Shown here: piece after piece, positions 13,459 to 13,460 of the stretch
Position numbering within the stretch: the stretch's first letter is position 1
How the letters are laid out: each line of letters begins with the position of its first letter
Origin: an uncultured Bacilli bacterium
Lineage (GTDB): Bacteria; Bacillota_I; Bacilli_A; RF39; UBA660
Assembly: GCA_934095805.1 (NCBI GenBank)
Contig: CAKOKV010000009.1
Location: 1 to 13,460 of the forward strand
Length of the DNA stretch: 13,460 bases
Direction: 5' to 3'
Notes under the pieces: model-generated
Seen by the model: only the letters and a program-made list of their open reading frames with translations
The model's database searches: none
What the model was told of the DNA's origin: nothing
Translations under genes and position numbers: made by a program

Positions 13459-13460
13459 CT

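Noticed and set aside
1..13460. Mycoplasma-type genetic code (UGA as Trp), suggested by extreme AT content
   Set aside because: Tryptophan is encoded by TGG throughout, and two genes with complete C-termini end in TGA (5820-5822 and 12164-12166).
1..13460. CRISPR array, defence island or mobile element
   Set aside because: No regularly spaced repeats, no Cas, transposase, integrase or phage genes, and all genes are co-oriented and uniform in composition.

Overview
The window reads as chromosomal DNA of a very AT-rich, low-GC Gram-positive bacterium (Bacillota or a close relative; the genus cannot be set from the sequence). Reasons: about a quarter G+C by eye, strong AGGAGG-type ribosome binding sites, compact U-tailed terminators, a Sip-type signal peptidase I, lipoproteins with a lipobox, EcsC and Cof-type HAD proteins. 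TAA, TAG and TGA are all used as stops and tryptophan is TGG, so the standard bacterial code applies, not the Mycoplasma code. Every gene I accept is on the minus strand, so transcription runs from high to low coordinates.

Layout in transcription order. (1) 13458-12870: signal peptidase I (lepB), bracketed by hairpins on both sides. (2) 12870-9312: a five-gene operon with its own promoter and terminator: a uracil-DNA-glycosylase-superfamily protein, an ASCH-NUDIX fusion, a membraneless alkaline-phosphatase-fold hydrolase, a GNAT acetyltransferase and a small PH-like protein. The genes overlap or nearly touch. (3) 9333-8874: a 460-base gap holding a frameshifted remnant gene. (4) 8926-7482: a Cof-type HAD phosphatase and an unrecognised 186-residue protein, each with its own promoter, ending in a terminator. 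(5) 7396-6938: a nucleoside 2-deoxyribosyltransferase-like gene as a single unit. (6) 6936-2516: a long run of M15 D,D-peptidase, nitroreductase, EcsC protein, nucleoside phosphorylase, small lipoprotein, GNAT, and a membrane-bound XRE regulator, then a terminator. (7) 2503-1: membrane metallophosphoesterase, lipoprotein, and a queuosine-nucleotide glycosylase (Qng1/DUF2419) that runs off the left edge.

Most genes are housekeeping-accessory enzymes. The recurring theme is chemistry on nucleosides, nucleotides or bases: Qng1, nucleoside phosphorylase, deoxyribosyltransferase-like, NUDIX/ASCH, UDG-like, and perhaps the AP-fold hydrolase. The best candidate for an undescribed functional unit is the UDG-like / ASCH-NUDIX / AP-fold / GNAT / PH-like operon. 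The queuosine salvage gene is the clearest specific metabolic inference. I see no CRISPR array, insertion sequence, tRNA, rRNA, phage structural gene or toxin-antitoxin pair.
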